Part shown: piece after piece, positions 7,484-17,053 of the stretch
How the letters are laid out: each line of letters opens with the position of its first letter
Position numbering within the stretch: position 1 is the stretch's first letter
Made by a program: the position numbers and the translations under genes
From: Candidatus Gastranaerophilales bacterium
GTDB lineage: Bacteria > Cyanobacteriota > Vampirovibrionia > Gastranaerophilales > Gastranaerophilaceae
Assembly: GCA_944324255.1 (NCBI GenBank)
Contig: CALUVM010000003.1
Coordinates: 84,611 to 148,610, forward strand
Reading direction: 5' to 3'
DNA length: 64,000 nt
The notes under the pieces: model-generated
Told to the model about the DNA's origin: nothing
The model's input: the letters and a program-made list of their open reading frames with translations, nothing else
Database searches by the model: none

Positions 7484-8686
7484 ATGAAAAAAAATATATT
7501 TATAATAGTTGTAATAGTGCTTGCTCTTATTTTGGGCAGAGCTTTTATTTCAAAATTTGATAAAATTAAAACCGCAAAGATGCAGGCAAAAATGAGTGTA
7601 CCTGCGGTAACTGTTGAAGATGTTGAAACAAGGAGCGTTGTTCGTCAATTTGAATCTCCTGCGAGGGTTATGTCAAAATACAGGGTAAATATACTTGCCC
7701 GTATTAGCGGATATTTAACAAAAAGCTATTTTAAAGAAGGGGATTATGTAAAAGCAGGTCAGGTATTGTTTGAGATTGAACCGCAGCAATATCAATACTC
7801 CGCTAATCAAGCAAAAGCCAATCTTGATAATGCCCGATCTCAATACGAATATTACGAAAAACAGCTTGCAAGGTATAAAGAGCTTGTAAGTCAGGATTTT
7901 ATCGCAAGAGCTGACTATGATAATATTCTTTCACAAAGAGATGCATACCGTGCTCAGGTTGAGAGTGCAACAAGCGCATATAGAGATGCGGAAAGGAATC
8001 TCGGCTATACTCAGGTCAAATCTCCTGTTGATGGCAGAGTCGGTATTATAACGGTGACTGTCGGAAACTATGTTACGGCATCAAGCGGTCCTTTAACAAC
8101 AATTAACAGTTATGAGCCAATGTATGTAACCTTCCCGATGGATGCAAAAGATTATGTTGAGCTCGTCAGAATTGATAAAAGTGCTGATGCAAAAAGAAAA
8201 GTAGAGTTTATTTTTAGTTCAGGACAAAAATATGAGCTTGAGGGAATTCAGGATTTTTATGACAACAAGATTGATGAAACAACAGGCACCATTACTTTAA
8301 GAGCTACCTTCCCGAATCCTAAGAATCAGTTGATACAAGGGGATTACGGAAGAATTATAATCTATTCCAATGCAAAAGATGACATGCCTGTAGTTCCCCA
8401 AAGTGCAACTCAGGAAAATCAGGAAGGCAGATTCCTTTATATACTCGATGAGGAAGGTTTGCCTAGAATGGTTTATATAAAAACTATGGGACAAACAAGC
8501 GACGGTATGTGGATTGTATCTGAAGGGGTAAGCAAAGGAGATAAACTTGTTACAAGCGGATTGCAGAAAATTGTTCCGGGTAAACCTGTACGTATAATTG
8601 AAACTGATCCGGCTAAGCAGGTTAAAAAGGAAAAGAAACAGAATATCTTTGTAAGAATTATTAATAAAATAAAAGGCGGTTCATAG
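7484..8686 (+). CDS. RND efflux periplasmic adaptor (membrane fusion protein)
   Basis: AcrA/MexA-type adaptor joining the inner-membrane RND pump to the outer-membrane channel. The 400 residues comprise an N-terminal membrane or signal helix (about 4-20), a barrel-sandwich/lipoyl half starting [14 protein letters not shown] with [15 protein letters not shown], a short alpha-hairpin (about 100-160), the second lipoyl half with [13 protein letters not shown], and beta-barrel and membrane-proximal domains ending near PGKPVRI. There is no lipobox Cys. The start follows GGAGAGAG. It is the first gene of a three-gene operon with the pump and channel. No TetR-type regulator is adjacent. Confidence 0.93.
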   Translation: MKKNIFIIVVIVLALILGRAFISKFDKIKTAKMQAKMSVPAVTVEDVETRSVVRQFESPARVMSKYRVNILARISGYLTKSYFKEGDYVKAGQVLFEIEPQQYQYSANQAKANLDNARSQYEYYEKQLARYKELVSQDFIARADYDNILSQRDAYRAQVESATSAYRDAERNLGYTQVKSPVDGRVGIITVTVGNYVTASSGPLTTINSYEPMYVTFPMDAKDYVELVRIDKSADAKRKVEFIFSSGQKYELEGIQDFYDNKIDETTGTITLRATFPNPKNQLIQGDYGRIIIYSNAKDDMPVVPQSATQENQEGRFLYILDEEGLPRMVYIKTMGQTSDGMWIVSEGVSKGDKLVTSGLQKIVPGKPVRIIETDPAKQVKKEKKQNIFVRIINKIKGGS

Positions 8687-8705
8687 GAACTATAGAGGAA
8701 ATATA

Positions 8706-11700
8706 ATGGCAGGTAATTTATTTATAAGAAGACCGAAATTTGCAATAGTAATCTCTCTCGCAATTATTCTGGCGGGGCTGATTTCTATGACAACACTTCC
8801 TCTTGAAGAATATCCGTCTATTACTCCGCCGCAGGTTATTGTAAATGCAACCTATGCCGGCGCCAGCTCTGATGTAATTACTTCAACTATTGCAGCTCCT
8901 GTTGAACTGCAATTGAATGGTATTGAAAATATGATTTATATGACTTCGGAATCTCAAAACGGGTCATATAAATTAACGCTTTTCTTTGAAGTAGGTACGG
9001 ATCCGGATATGGCGCTTGTAAACGTACAAAACCGTTTGCAGCTTGTAACTCCACGTTTGCCGGAAGAAGTCAGGCGTTATGGTTTAACCGTTAGAAAGTC
9101 AACCGGAGGTCCTGGTTGTTTAATGTTATCTTTAACCTCTCCGAACGGGACATATAATTCTCTATTCCTTGCTAACTACGCAACAATGTATGTTAAAGAC
9201 GAGTTAGCACGTGTAAAAGGGGTTGGTAATATTAATGTATTCGGTGCCGGCGACTACTCGATGAGAATATGGCTTAAACCTGACAAAATGGCAAGCTTAG
9301 GGGTTTCTACAACGGATATTAATAATGCAATTACAGCTCAAAATACCCAAACTCCTGCCGGTAATATTGGTGTAGAGCCTATGGATACACCTCAAATGAT
9401 GAAATTCACATTGAGAACCAAAGGGCGTCTTGCTGATGTAAGCGAGTTTGAGAATATTGTTGTTAGATCGAATGTTGACGGTTCAAATGTTTTATTAAAA
9501 GATGTTGCCAGAGTTGAACTCGGAGCTGAACTCTATTCTTCATCCGCAACAATCGGCGGGCATGAGTGTGCAATGATTTCTATAGCTCAATTACCGGAAG
9601 CCAATACGATTGATCTGGTTAATCGTATAGAGGCGAAAATGGAGGTTTTAAGTAAGAGCTTCCCTAAAGATATTCAATACCATGTTCAATACGATGATAC
9701 AGAATTCGTAAAAGAATCAATACATGAAGTTATAAGTGCAATTATTCTTGCAATTGTTCTTGTTAGTGCGGTTACGTATATGTTTCTCGGTACTGCAAGA
9801 GCATCTTTAATTCCGTTCTGTGCAATACCTGTTTCGCTGATTGGCGTATTTATATTTATGGCAATGTTAGGATTTTCTATAAATCTTTTAATTTTGTTCG
9901 GTTTAGTACTCGCAGTCGGTCTGGTTGTTGACGATGCTATTGTTGTACTTGAAAATACTCAACGCCATATTCAGGACGGTAAAAATGCAAGGGAAGCTAC
10001 TGAAATTACAATGGAAGAAGTTTTTGGCGCTGTTGTTGCGACTTCTCTTGTATTAATGGCTGTATTTGTTCCTGTATCATTTATGTCAGGTATTACGGGC
10101 CAAATGTTCAGGCAGTTTGCCGTTTGTATCGCTACTTCCATCGGTTTGTCGACAGTTGTGGCATTGACTCTTTCTCCTGCTTTATGTTCAACAATATTAA
10201 AATCCGGTGAAGAGAAAAATGACTTTGAATTTATCCAAAAATTTGAGGACTGGTTTAACGGTTTAAGAGGAAACTATCTGGATATTGTTCATAAATTCGT
10301 AGAATCGCCAAAGCGTACAATGCAGGTGCTTCTCGGTATTGTTTTGTTTATCCTTGTAATGTTTAAGATTACTCCTACGGGTTTTTTACCGGATGAAGAT
10401 AAAGGAGCTTTCTTTACTCAAGTACAGCTTCCGGACGGAGCTACTCTCTCCAGAACCGGTGAAGTAGCACAGAAAATCACTGACCAGATAATTAATATTC
10501 CGGGGGTTGAAAGTATAATGCAGGTTAACGGTTTTTCCGGCGAAAACACTGCGTTTATTGTAACAAAACTCAAGCCGTGGTCAGAAAGAAAGACAAAAGC
10601 ACTTTCTGTTAATAATATTATAAAACAGGTTAATGCAATTACTGCCAAATGTACCGAAGCAAATTCTTTTACATCTCAGCCGGCAGCAATTTCCGGTATG
10701 AGTAACTTCGGCGGGTTTGAGTATCAGTTACTTGATAAAGGCGGGAGAAGTTCCGATGAGTTGTTTAATGAAGCAACTGCCCTCCTTGCGGCGGCCCGAA
10801 AGAGTCCGGAGTTTGCAAGCTTGTACACTTCATATACAGCGTCCCTTCCGCAGGTTATTGTGACCGTAGAAGCAGAAAAAGCCATGGCTCAAGGTGTAAC
10901 TATTGCTGAAATTTATTCAACACTATCTGCTCAGTTCGGTTCTACTTATGTAAATGACTTCAATAAATTTGGCAGGGTTTATCGTGTTTATATGCAGGCG
11001 GATGCTCCATACAGAGCAAACCTCGGTGATTTAAACAAGGTTTATGTTAAAAATACTGCCGGTAAGATGGTGCCTTTAACAGCAGTTGTATCCTTGAAAA
11101 ATGTAGTCGGTCCGTATTCATTAAAGAGATTTAATATGTATCCGGCAATTACTATCAATGGCACACAGGCAAGCGGGGTAAGTTCCGGTGAAGCAATGGC
11201 GGAAATGGAACGGGTTTCCAATGAAGTTTTACCAATTGATATGGGTTATGCCTGGTCGGGAACTTCTTTACAGGAGCAGCAGTCATCAGGTCAAATTGGA
11301 CCAATTCTTGCAATGGCTCTAACCTTTGTATATTTGTTTCTGGTTGCTTTGTATGAAAGCTGGACATTACCGATTGCGGTACTTATGATATCGCCAATTG
11401 CGTTGCTGGGCGCGTTGTTCTTCCAGTATGTTTCAGGACTTGCACTTGATATTTATGCTCAGGTCGGTCTGGTTATGTTAATTGGTTTGAGTACAAAACA
11501 GGCAATTCTTATTGTAGAGTTTGCTAAAGATGCAATGGAAAAAGACGGTATGAATTATATTGATGCAGCTATGCAGGCTGCTAAACTTAGATTCCGTGCT
11601 GTTATGATGACAAATATCGCATTCATTCTCGGGTTGCTGCCTCTTGTATTTGCACACGGAGCCGGCGCCGGAAGCAGACATTCAATCGGTGTTTCAGTAT

Positions 11701-11825
11701 TCGGAGGTATGCTTGCTGTTGCGTTTATCGGAAGCTTGTTAGTTCCGGCTTTCTTTGTAACGGTTAATGTTATGAAAGAAAAAACAGCTCAGCTTATTGC
11801 TAATCTAAGAAATAAAGGTAAATAG
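8706..11825 (+). CDS. RND multidrug efflux permease (AcrB/HAE1 family)
   Basis: Proton-driven inner-membrane transporter of 1039 residues, the usual HAE1 length. It starts with [20 protein letters not shown] (TM1). TM4 carries [13 protein letters not shown] with the paired Asp residues of the proton relay, and TM10 has [15 protein letters not shown] with the relay Lys. Two large periplasmic loops flank TM1-2 and TM7-8. The gene lies 19 nt after the adaptor and 10 nt before the channel gene. Hydrophobic drugs, bile compounds or lipids are the family's usual substrates; the sequence does not reveal the specific one. Confidence 0.95.
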   Translation: MAGNLFIRRPKFAIVISLAIILAGLISMTTLPLEEYPSITPPQVIVNATYAGASSDVITSTIAAPVELQLNGIENMIYMTSESQNGSYKLTLFFEVGTDPDMALVNVQNRLQLVTPRLPEEVRRYGLTVRKSTGGPGCLMLSLTSPNGTYNSLFLANYATMYVKDELARVKGVGNINVFGAGDYSMRIWLKPDKMASLGVSTTDINNAITAQNTQTPAGNIGVEPMDTPQMMKFTLRTKGRLADVSEFENIVVRSNVDGSNVLLKDVARVELGAELYSSSATIGGHECAMISIAQLPEANTIDLVNRIEAKMEVLSKSFPKDIQYHVQYDDTEFVKESIHEVISAIILAIVLVSAVTYMFLGTARASLIPFCAIPVSLIGVFIFMAMLGFSINLLILFGLVLAVGLVVDDAIVVLENTQRHIQDGKNAREATEITMEEVFGAVVATSLVLMAVFVPVSFMSGITGQMFRQFAVCIATSIGLSTVVALTLSPALCSTILKSGEEKNDFEFIQKFEDWFNGLRGNYLDIVHKFVESPKRTMQVLLGIVLFILVMFKITPTGFLPDEDKGAFFTQVQLPDGATLSRTGEVAQKITDQIINIPGVESIMQVNGFSGENTAFIVTKLKPWSERKTKALSVNNIIKQVNAITAKCTEANSFTSQPAAISGMSNFGGFEYQLLDKGGRSSDELFNEATALLAAARKSPEFASLYTSYTASLPQVIVTVEAEKAMAQGVTIAEIYSTLSAQFGSTYVNDFNKFGRVYRVYMQADAPYRANLGDLNKVYVKNTAGKMVPLTAVVSLKNVVGPYSLKRFNMYPAITINGTQASGVSSGEAMAEMERVSNEVLPIDMGYAWSGTSLQEQQSSGQIGPILAMALTFVYLFLVALYESWTLPIAVLMISPIALLGALFFQYVSGLALDIYAQVGLVMLIGLSTKQAILIVEFAKDAMEKDGMNYIDAAMQAAKLRFRAVMMTNIAFILGLLPLVFAHGAGAGSRHSIGVSVFGGMLAVAFIGSLLVPAFFVTVNVMKEKTAQLIANLRNKGK

Positions 11826-11835
11826 AGAAAAATAA

Positions 11836-13317
11836 ATGAAAAAAATATTTATAACATTTTTAATATTATCAATGTTTCAGCAGGTTTCATATGCTGCATT
11901 CTGGCACAAGACACCTAAAGAACAGTTGGGTAATACTATAAAAAAAGAGGAATATCCTGACAGCAAAGATGTAGAACCTACAATTGACCCGAATCAAGAT
12001 ACACTTCTAATAAAAGGCGGTATAGAAGAAACTATGGATATTACTCTTGAGGAATGCCTTAGGTATGCTCTAGGAAATAATCCGAGAATTCAGTCTGCTA
12101 TGCAGGATGTGTTTGCATCTGATGCAAGAATTCGACAAGCCTGGTCGGCTTACTTCCCTCAATTCGGATGGCAGACCGGTTATACCAGAATAAAACAGCT
12201 GCAATTGTCAGATGCGTTGGGACAAAACCTTACATTTAATTATTTTGTTCTGGGGCAAATTTCTGCAACTCAGATGCTTTATGATTTCGGGGTTACTCAG
12301 AACCAAGTTACAATAAGAAAATTGGATAATCAAGGTTATAAAATTACATTAACAGGTACTGTTAATGATGTAGTTTGTGAAGTAAAAAAAGCTTATTTTA
12401 ATCTTCAGTATGCGCTTGAAGCAAAGAAGGTTGCCCTGGAGATGGTAGAAAGATATGAAGCTTTTTATGAGCAGGCAAAGGCGTTTTATAAAGCGGGAAC
12501 ATCTCCAAAAGTAGATGTTACAATTGCAGAAGTTAATTTAAGTAACGCAAAATTACTTTTGATTCAGGCTGAGAACTCTGTTGATATTGCGATGGCAAGG
12601 TTAAATAACACAATGGGGATGCCATATGCAAACAGATATAATATTTCTGATAACTTAAGATACAATCCTTGTGAAATAACGCTGGATCAGGCAATGAAAA
12701 TTGCAAGAGAATCCCGACCGGAATTTCTTTTGGCTGATGTTAAGGTCGAAGAAGCAAGACAAAATGTAAAATTAGTAAAGAAATCTTATTTTCCGCAGTT
12801 AACCGTTGAAGGTCAGTATCAAATAGGCGGTAAGACTTTTGTCTCAAATTACGGTTATAATTTCGGCGGATACTTGAATTTCCCGACCGTAAACGGAATG
12901 TTAATTAAAAATGAAATAAAAGAAGCAAAAGCTCTGCATTCCAAAGAACAGGCTAATGCAGCGAATACTAAGAATAATATTTATTATGAAGTTCAGCAGG
13001 CATACTATGCAATGATTGAAAAGAAAAATTCTATACCGGTATCATTTTTAGGAATGAAACAGGCAAAAGAAAATTATGAACTTTCATACGGCAGATATAA
13101 AGTTGGTGTTGGTAATCCGGTTGAATTAAAAGAGGCGCAGACCCAATATCAGAACGCCCTGTTAACCTATTACAATTCTTTGTATCAATTTAATGCCGCA
13201 AAAGCCGATTTAGAAAAATATATAGGTAAAAATATTGCTGATGGGGAAGTTCAGCTTGATACAAGCAAAGCTAAAACTAATAAGAATTCAAAAAAACATT
13301 CAAAGCATGTTTCATAG
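11836..13317 (+). CDS. TolC-family outer-membrane efflux protein
   Basis: Outer-membrane channel of the tripartite pump, 493 residues. It has a Sec signal peptide (MKKIFITFLILSMFQQVSYA), then two OEP repeats: the first from ITLEECLRYALGNNPRIQSA, the second from ITLDQAMKIARESRPEFLLA. Long helices such as AKAFYKAGTSPKVDV and SYGRYKVGVGNPVELKEAQ are hallmarks of the TolC alpha-barrel. The tail is Lys/Ser-rich. It is the last gene of the efflux operon. Confidence 0.93.
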   Translation: MKKIFITFLILSMFQQVSYAAFWHKTPKEQLGNTIKKEEYPDSKDVEPTIDPNQDTLLIKGGIEETMDITLEECLRYALGNNPRIQSAMQDVFASDARIRQAWSAYFPQFGWQTGYTRIKQLQLSDALGQNLTFNYFVLGQISATQMLYDFGVTQNQVTIRKLDNQGYKITLTGTVNDVVCEVKKAYFNLQYALEAKKVALEMVERYEAFYEQAKAFYKAGTSPKVDVTIAEVNLSNAKLLLIQAENSVDIAMARLNNTMGMPYANRYNISDNLRYNPCEITLDQAMKIARESRPEFLLADVKVEEARQNVKLVKKSYFPQLTVEGQYQIGGKTFVSNYGYNFGGYLNFPTVNGMLIKNEIKEAKALHSKEQANAANTKNNIYYEVQQAYYAMIEKKNSIPVSFLGMKQAKENYELSYGRYKVGVGNPVELKEAQTQYQNALLTYYNSLYQFNAAKADLEKYIGKNIADGEVQLDTSKAKTNKNSKKHSKHVS

Positions 13318-13330
13318 TATATTTGATGTA

Positions 13331-13359
13331 TTGAGCATAAGTGGAAGGTATTATATAAT
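13331..13359 (+). promoter_or_regulatory. Sigma-70 promoter of the 82-aa gene
   Basis: TTGAGC, exactly 17 nt, TATAAT. It gives a leader of about 20 nt with an AGGAG site before the ATG at 13384. Confidence 0.75.
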
Positions 13360-13383
13360 TCTAATAAAGCAGGAGATTAAAGT

Positions 13384-13632
13384 ATGTTACCAATCATAAC
13401 GGAAGAAATATCATCAGAAATTTTTTCAGAAGTGTTTCAGGATATTCAAGCCTGGCGTAAGAATATGGTTCAGTATTTAAAAGAAGAGAATCCTGAAATC
13501 AATTCTGCTATACTTGAAGTGGCTAAATATGACGAAGCTATAGATTTAAAAGCTGTAGCTTTAGGTGCATATTTATCATACAGATTAATTGAAACAGCTG
13601 CAGAATCAGAAGGCTTGGCTCTGGAAGACTAG
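13384..13632 (+). CDS. Small acidic hypothetical protein (82 aa)
   Basis: Unrecognised acidic, all-helical 82-residue protein. It is a real gene by context: its own near-consensus promoter, an AGGAGA ribosome site at good spacing and a strong terminator make a single-gene transcription unit. There are no cysteines, membrane segments or signal peptide. Soluble cytoplasmic location inferred. Confidence 0.75.
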   Translation: MLPIITEEISSEIFSEVFQDIQAWRKNMVQYLKEENPEINSAILEVAKYDEAIDLKAVALGAYLSYRLIETAAESEGLALED

Positions 13633-13650
13633 AGATATTTTTAAAATTTT

Positions 13651-13689
13651 AAAAAGGATACTGTATACAACCAGTATCCTTTTTTTGTT
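13651..13689 (+). terminator. Rho-independent terminator
   Basis: A 13-bp stem (AAAAAGGATACTG and its complement, 8-nt loop) ending in a T run. It closes the 82-aa gene. Confidence 0.9.
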
Positions 13690-13799
13690 TATCAAAATGT
13701 TAAATTTTAGTTAAAAAAATGAGAAATTTAGGTAACCTGAGTAATAATATAAGTGTTAGAAGTAATGTAGACTGTATTAAGAAACGAAAGGAGAATATT

Positions 13800-14255
13800 A
13801 TGAAATTCTTAATTAAAAAATCACCTGACGGATTCATAAAATCAGTTAACGATGAAATTAGTTCTATTTTAAACAGAAATTTTGACAGCTTCTTCCCAGA
13901 GTACATATTTAATGAAGAAATGGACAAATATGCAATGCCTGTTGAACTTCATGAATCTGAAAAAGAGTACAGTGTAAAGGCTGAATTACCTGGGGTTAAG
14001 AAAGAGGATCTTGATATAGATATTGATAAAAACCACCTTACTATTAATGCAAAGAAAGAAGAGGAACATAAAGAAGATACTAAAGGCTTCAGAAAATCTG
14101 AATTCAGGTATGGTGAATTTTCAAGAACTGTTTACTTCCCTCAAGAAATCGATGTTGATAAAACAACAGCAGAACTTGAGCACGGTATTTTAGCTATAAA
14201 AGCTCCAAAATTATATGCAGAAAAAGGTGATACAAAGAAATTAACAGTTAAATAA
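13800..14255 (+). CDS. Hsp20/alpha-crystallin small heat-shock protein
   Basis: ATP-independent holdase chaperone of 151 residues. The alpha-crystallin domain spans about 45-140: PVELHESEKEYSVKAELPGV, DIDIDKNHLTINAKK and the diagnostic E-x-R-YGEF-x-R element (SEFRYGEFSRTVYFP), then AELEHGILAIKAPK. I chose the start after AAAGGAG; an in-frame ATG 81 nt upstream has no ribosome site. No CIRCE operator is visible. It has its own strong terminator. Confidence 0.95.
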   Translation: MKFLIKKSPDGFIKSVNDEISSILNRNFDSFFPEYIFNEEMDKYAMPVELHESEKEYSVKAELPGVKKEDLDIDIDKNHLTINAKKEEEHKEDTKGFRKSEFRYGEFSRTVYFPQEIDVDKTTAELEHGILAIKAPKLYAEKGDTKKLTVK

Positions 14256-14274
14256 TATACAGTATCAATGATTT

Positions 14275-14318
14275 ACGGGGCGTGTTTGATTATATCAAAC
14301 ACGCCCCGTTTTGTTTTC
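14275..14318 (+). terminator. Strong Rho-independent terminator
   Basis: A 16-bp perfect stem (14275-14290 and 14294-14309), GC-rich at its base, with a 3-nt loop and a T-rich tail, after the Hsp20 gene. Confidence 0.93.
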
Positions 14319-14374
14319 TTTATTTTCTATGTTTTAAGTATAATTAAATATAAGATTATATTAAGGAGTGGAAG

Positions 14375-14692
14375 ATGGAGTGGATTTATTTGTTTATTGC
14401 CGGTGTATTTGAAGTAAGCTGGGCTATATGTTTAAAGTATTCGCACGGATTTACTATTCTTATTCCTTCGATATTGACAATAATTCTTATGGTTTTGAGT
14501 ATTTATTTTTTAGCTCTGGCATTAAAAAGTCTACCCCTTGGAACAGCTTATGCAATATGGACAGGAATAGGAACCCTTGGGACAGTTATACTTGGTATTA
14601 TTCTTTTTAAGGAACCTGCTACTGCAATAAGGCTTCTTTGTATAATGCTTATTATCTGTGGAATTACGGGTTTAAAACTTATTTCAAACTAA
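14375..14692 (+). CDS. sugE: SMR transporter, Gdx/SugE subtype (guanidinium exporter)
   Basis: Small multidrug resistance protein of 105 residues with four membrane helices, working as an antiparallel dimer. It carries the conserved membrane Glu (GVFEVSWA, E13) and the Gdx pattern EVxWAxxLKYxHGF and KSLPLGTAYAIWTGIG, which separates guanidinium exporters from broad drug exporters of the EmrE type. The start follows AAGGAG. No guanidine riboswitch is visible in the short leader. It ends 9 nt from convergent rarA. Confidence 0.92.
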   Translation: MEWIYLFIAGVFEVSWAICLKYSHGFTILIPSILTIILMVLSIYFLALALKSLPLGTAYAIWTGIGTLGTVILGIILFKEPATAIRLLCIMLIICGITGLKLISN

Positions 14693-14701
14693 AATTTTTG
14701 A

Positions 14702-16024
14702 TTAGTGAGTACGTTTCCATTCTTTAATTTTTTCAAGTTTATCTTTATATTTAGCTTCTAACCCTTGTTCTGTCGGATTATAGTAAACTTTTCCTGCCAA
14801 AGAATCCGGTAAACACTGCATGTTGGTGAGTTTTTCTTTTGTATCGTGCGCATACTGGTAACCTTTGCCGTAATTTAGTTCTTTCATTAATTTTGTCGGG
14901 GCGTTTCTTATTACAAGCGGAACCGGTTCTGCAATTTCTCGTATTGCATCAATTTTAGCAGTATTATAGGCAAGTTCCATCGCATTAGATTTTGGAGCCA
15001 AAGACATATAAACTACAGCTTGTGCAAGGTTAACAGTACATTCTGGCATCCCTATAAAATGGCATGCCTGATAAGCTGCAACAGCCTGTTCAAGGGCTCT
15101 GGGGTCGGCTAAGCCAACATCTTCGCTTGCAAAACGAATAATTCTTCTTGCAACATAGAGCGGGTCTTCTCCTGCTTCAAGCATTCTTGCAAGCCAATAA
15201 ACTGCTGCATCGGGATCAGAATTTCTCATTGATTTATGTAATGCTGAAATTATGTTGTAATGCTCTTCCCCGCTTTTATCATAGAGAAGTGATTTCTTTG
15301 AGATGCACTGTTCTAATGTTTCATCCGTAACAGTAATTTCTCCGTTTTCACTGACATTTCCGTTTAGGATTACCATTTCAAGAGTAGAAAGCGCATTTCT
15401 CGCATCTCCGTTGGCAAATTTTGCAATAATTTCAAGATGGTTCTCAGAAATATTTATTTTCTGTTCTCCAAAGCCCCGTTCGTCAGTTATAGCCCGCTTT
15501 AAAAGCGTAACTAAATCATCAGTTTTTAAGCCTTGTAATACAAATACTTTGCATCTTGAAAGAAGCGCACCGTTAACTTCAAACGAGGGATTTTCTGTTG
15601 TAGCACCGATTAGTATAATACTTCCTTTTTCTACAAAAGGTAAAAAGGCATCTTGCTGGGCTTTGTTAAACCGGTGTATTTCATCTACGAAAACGATTGT
15701 CCGCTCGCCCATTTTGCGAGCCTGCTCAGAGTTTGCCATGACTTCTTTTATCTCTTTTATTCCGCTTGTAACAGCTGAAAAATTGATAAAAGTTGAGTGT
15801 GTTTTATTTGCAATAATACTTGCAAGAGTAGTTTTCCCTACTCCCGGAGGTCCCCAGAAAATAAGAGATGTTATATTGTCATTTTCTATAAGCCGGCGGA
15901 GAATCTTGCCTTCACCTATTAAGTGAGTTTGTCCAACAAATTCATCCAAATCTCTAGGTCTAAGCCTGGATGCAAGAGGCTGGTTAACTTCGTTTTCAAA
16001 AAGTGATTTCTGTTCCATATCCAT
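14702..16024 (-). CDS. rarA: Replication-associated recombination protein A (RarA/MgsA AAA+ ATPase)
   Basis: AAA+ ATPase related to clamp loaders and RuvB that acts at stalled forks. The 440 residues contain Walker A GPPGVGKTT, Walker B IVFVDEIHRFNKAQQD, sensor 1 ATTENPSFEVN and an arginine-finger segment LLSRCKVF. The C-terminal tetramerisation domain includes ARRIIRFASEDVGLADP and PLVIRNAPTKLMKELNYGKGYQYAHD. The chosen ATG overlaps the stop of the upstream CDF gene (TAATG) and sits behind AAAGGG. A longer start 18 nt upstream is possible. Confidence 0.94.
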   Translation of the reverse strand: MDMEQKSLFENEVNQPLASRLRPRDLDEFVGQTHLIGEGKILRRLIENDNITSLIFWGPPGVGKTTLASIIANKTHSTFINFSAVTSGIKEIKEVMANSEQARKMGERTIVFVDEIHRFNKAQQDAFLPFVEKGSIILIGATTENPSFEVNGALLSRCKVFVLQGLKTDDLVTLLKRAITDERGFGEQKINISENHLEIIAKFANGDARNALSTLEMVILNGNVSENGEITVTDETLEQCISKKSLLYDKSGEEHYNIISALHKSMRNSDPDAAVYWLARMLEAGEDPLYVARRIIRFASEDVGLADPRALEQAVAAYQACHFIGMPECTVNLAQAVVYMSLAPKSNAMELAYNTAKIDAIREIAEPVPLVIRNAPTKLMKELNYGKGYQYAHDTKEKLTNMQCLPDSLAGKVYYNPTEQGLEAKYKDKLEKIKEWKRTH

Positions 16025-16908
16025 TAATCCCTTTGTCCGCATTCAGGCTCGGCATGTATAATAATTGTTACCTGTCCCATATTATTATGAATAAGATCTT
16101 CTATTTCATCACAAATACGATGGCATTCAAGAATTGCCATATCCGGCGGGAAAATCATTGTCAGTTCAATATCAAGTGATGGCCCGCATCTTCGGGCTTT
16201 AATCTTTTTAATTTTTAAAATACAATCAGTTTTGTATGTTTTTATAATTTTTTCAATAGCTTTTAATTCTTCAGGCGGTAAAGACCCGTCAAGAAGATTA
16301 TTTAAGGTTTCTTTTGAAATTATAAATCCTGCTTTGAAAATAAATAGGGCAACCAGTATTGCAATTATAGGATCCAAAATATGAAATCCCGTAAATTTAA
16401 TCAATATAAGCCCTATCATAACTCCGAGAGAGGAATAAATATCTGTTCTTAAGTGCTCTCCGTCAGCGAAAAGAGAAATGGAATTTGATTTTTTTGCAAC
16501 TTTAAAAAGTACAGAACTAACAATCCAGTTTGCAATTACGGCAAATAGCATAACTGCAATACCGAGTGTGGTATCAACTTCAAAGGTTTCAGGATGAATA
16601 AGCTTTTTTACAGCTTCATAGATAATATAGAAAGCTGCAAAAATAATCAATCCGCCTTCAATAAATCCTGACATGTCTTCGTATTTCCCGTGTCCGAAAG
16701 GATGATCACTATCAGCCGGCTCTGAGGATTTTAAAACTGCAAAAAATGTCAGTACAGATGCAAGAAAATCGCTTAGTGAGTGAATTGCTTCTGAAATTAT
16801 ACTAATTGAACCGGATAAGATTCCGGCTAAGAATTTTAAAGCAATTATAGCAGCATTGGATGTGATAGAAAGCCCTGCTGCAAATTTTTTCTCTGCAACA
16901 ATATCCAT
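16024..16908 (-). CDS. Cation diffusion facilitator family transporter
   Basis: Metal/proton antiporter of the inner membrane, 294 residues with about six helices and a C-terminal cytoplasmic ferredoxin-like domain. The TM2 site HSLSD and the TM3 region SDHPFGHGKYE (DHPFGHGK) are signatures of the family; the TM5 site carries a second acidic/His pair (DIYSS). It ends with IIHAEPE, typical of the C-terminal domain. Zn, Fe, Mn or Ni specificity is not resolved. An extended -10 box 7 nt before the ATG and no SD predict a leaderless message, with rarA coupled downstream. Confidence 0.92.
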   Translation of the reverse strand: MDIVAEKKFAAGLSITSNAAIIALKFLAGILSGSISIISEAIHSLSDFLASVLTFFAVLKSSEPADSDHPFGHGKYEDMSGFIEGGLIIFAAFYIIYEAVKKLIHPETFEVDTTLGIAVMLFAVIANWIVSSVLFKVAKKSNSISLFADGEHLRTDIYSSLGVMIGLILIKFTGFHILDPIIAILVALFIFKAGFIISKETLNNLLDGSLPPEELKAIEKIIKTYKTDCILKIKKIKARRCGPSLDIELTMIFPPDMAILECHRICDEIEDLIHNNMGQVTIIIHAEPECGQRD

Positions 16909-16915
16909 ACATATT

Positions 16916-16924
16916 ATTTTAGCA
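16916..16924 (-). promoter_or_regulatory. Extended -10 for the CDF transporter (leaderless)
   Basis: TGC followed by TAAAAT on the minus strand, 7 nt before the ATG. No SD. Confidence 0.55.
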
Positions 16925-17053
16925 TAGTTAAAGATTTTCTTACAAATTTTGATCTTATAGATTTTTACTCATAAGTTTTTCAGCATTTTTATATGCAAAA
17001 TTATGTACGCTAAATGGTGAAACTGTCAAGCCCTATAATAAATTAAAACCGAA

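Noticed and set aside
14319..14374. Guanidine riboswitch before sugE
   Set aside because: The leader is too short and no ykkC-type conserved segment is visible.
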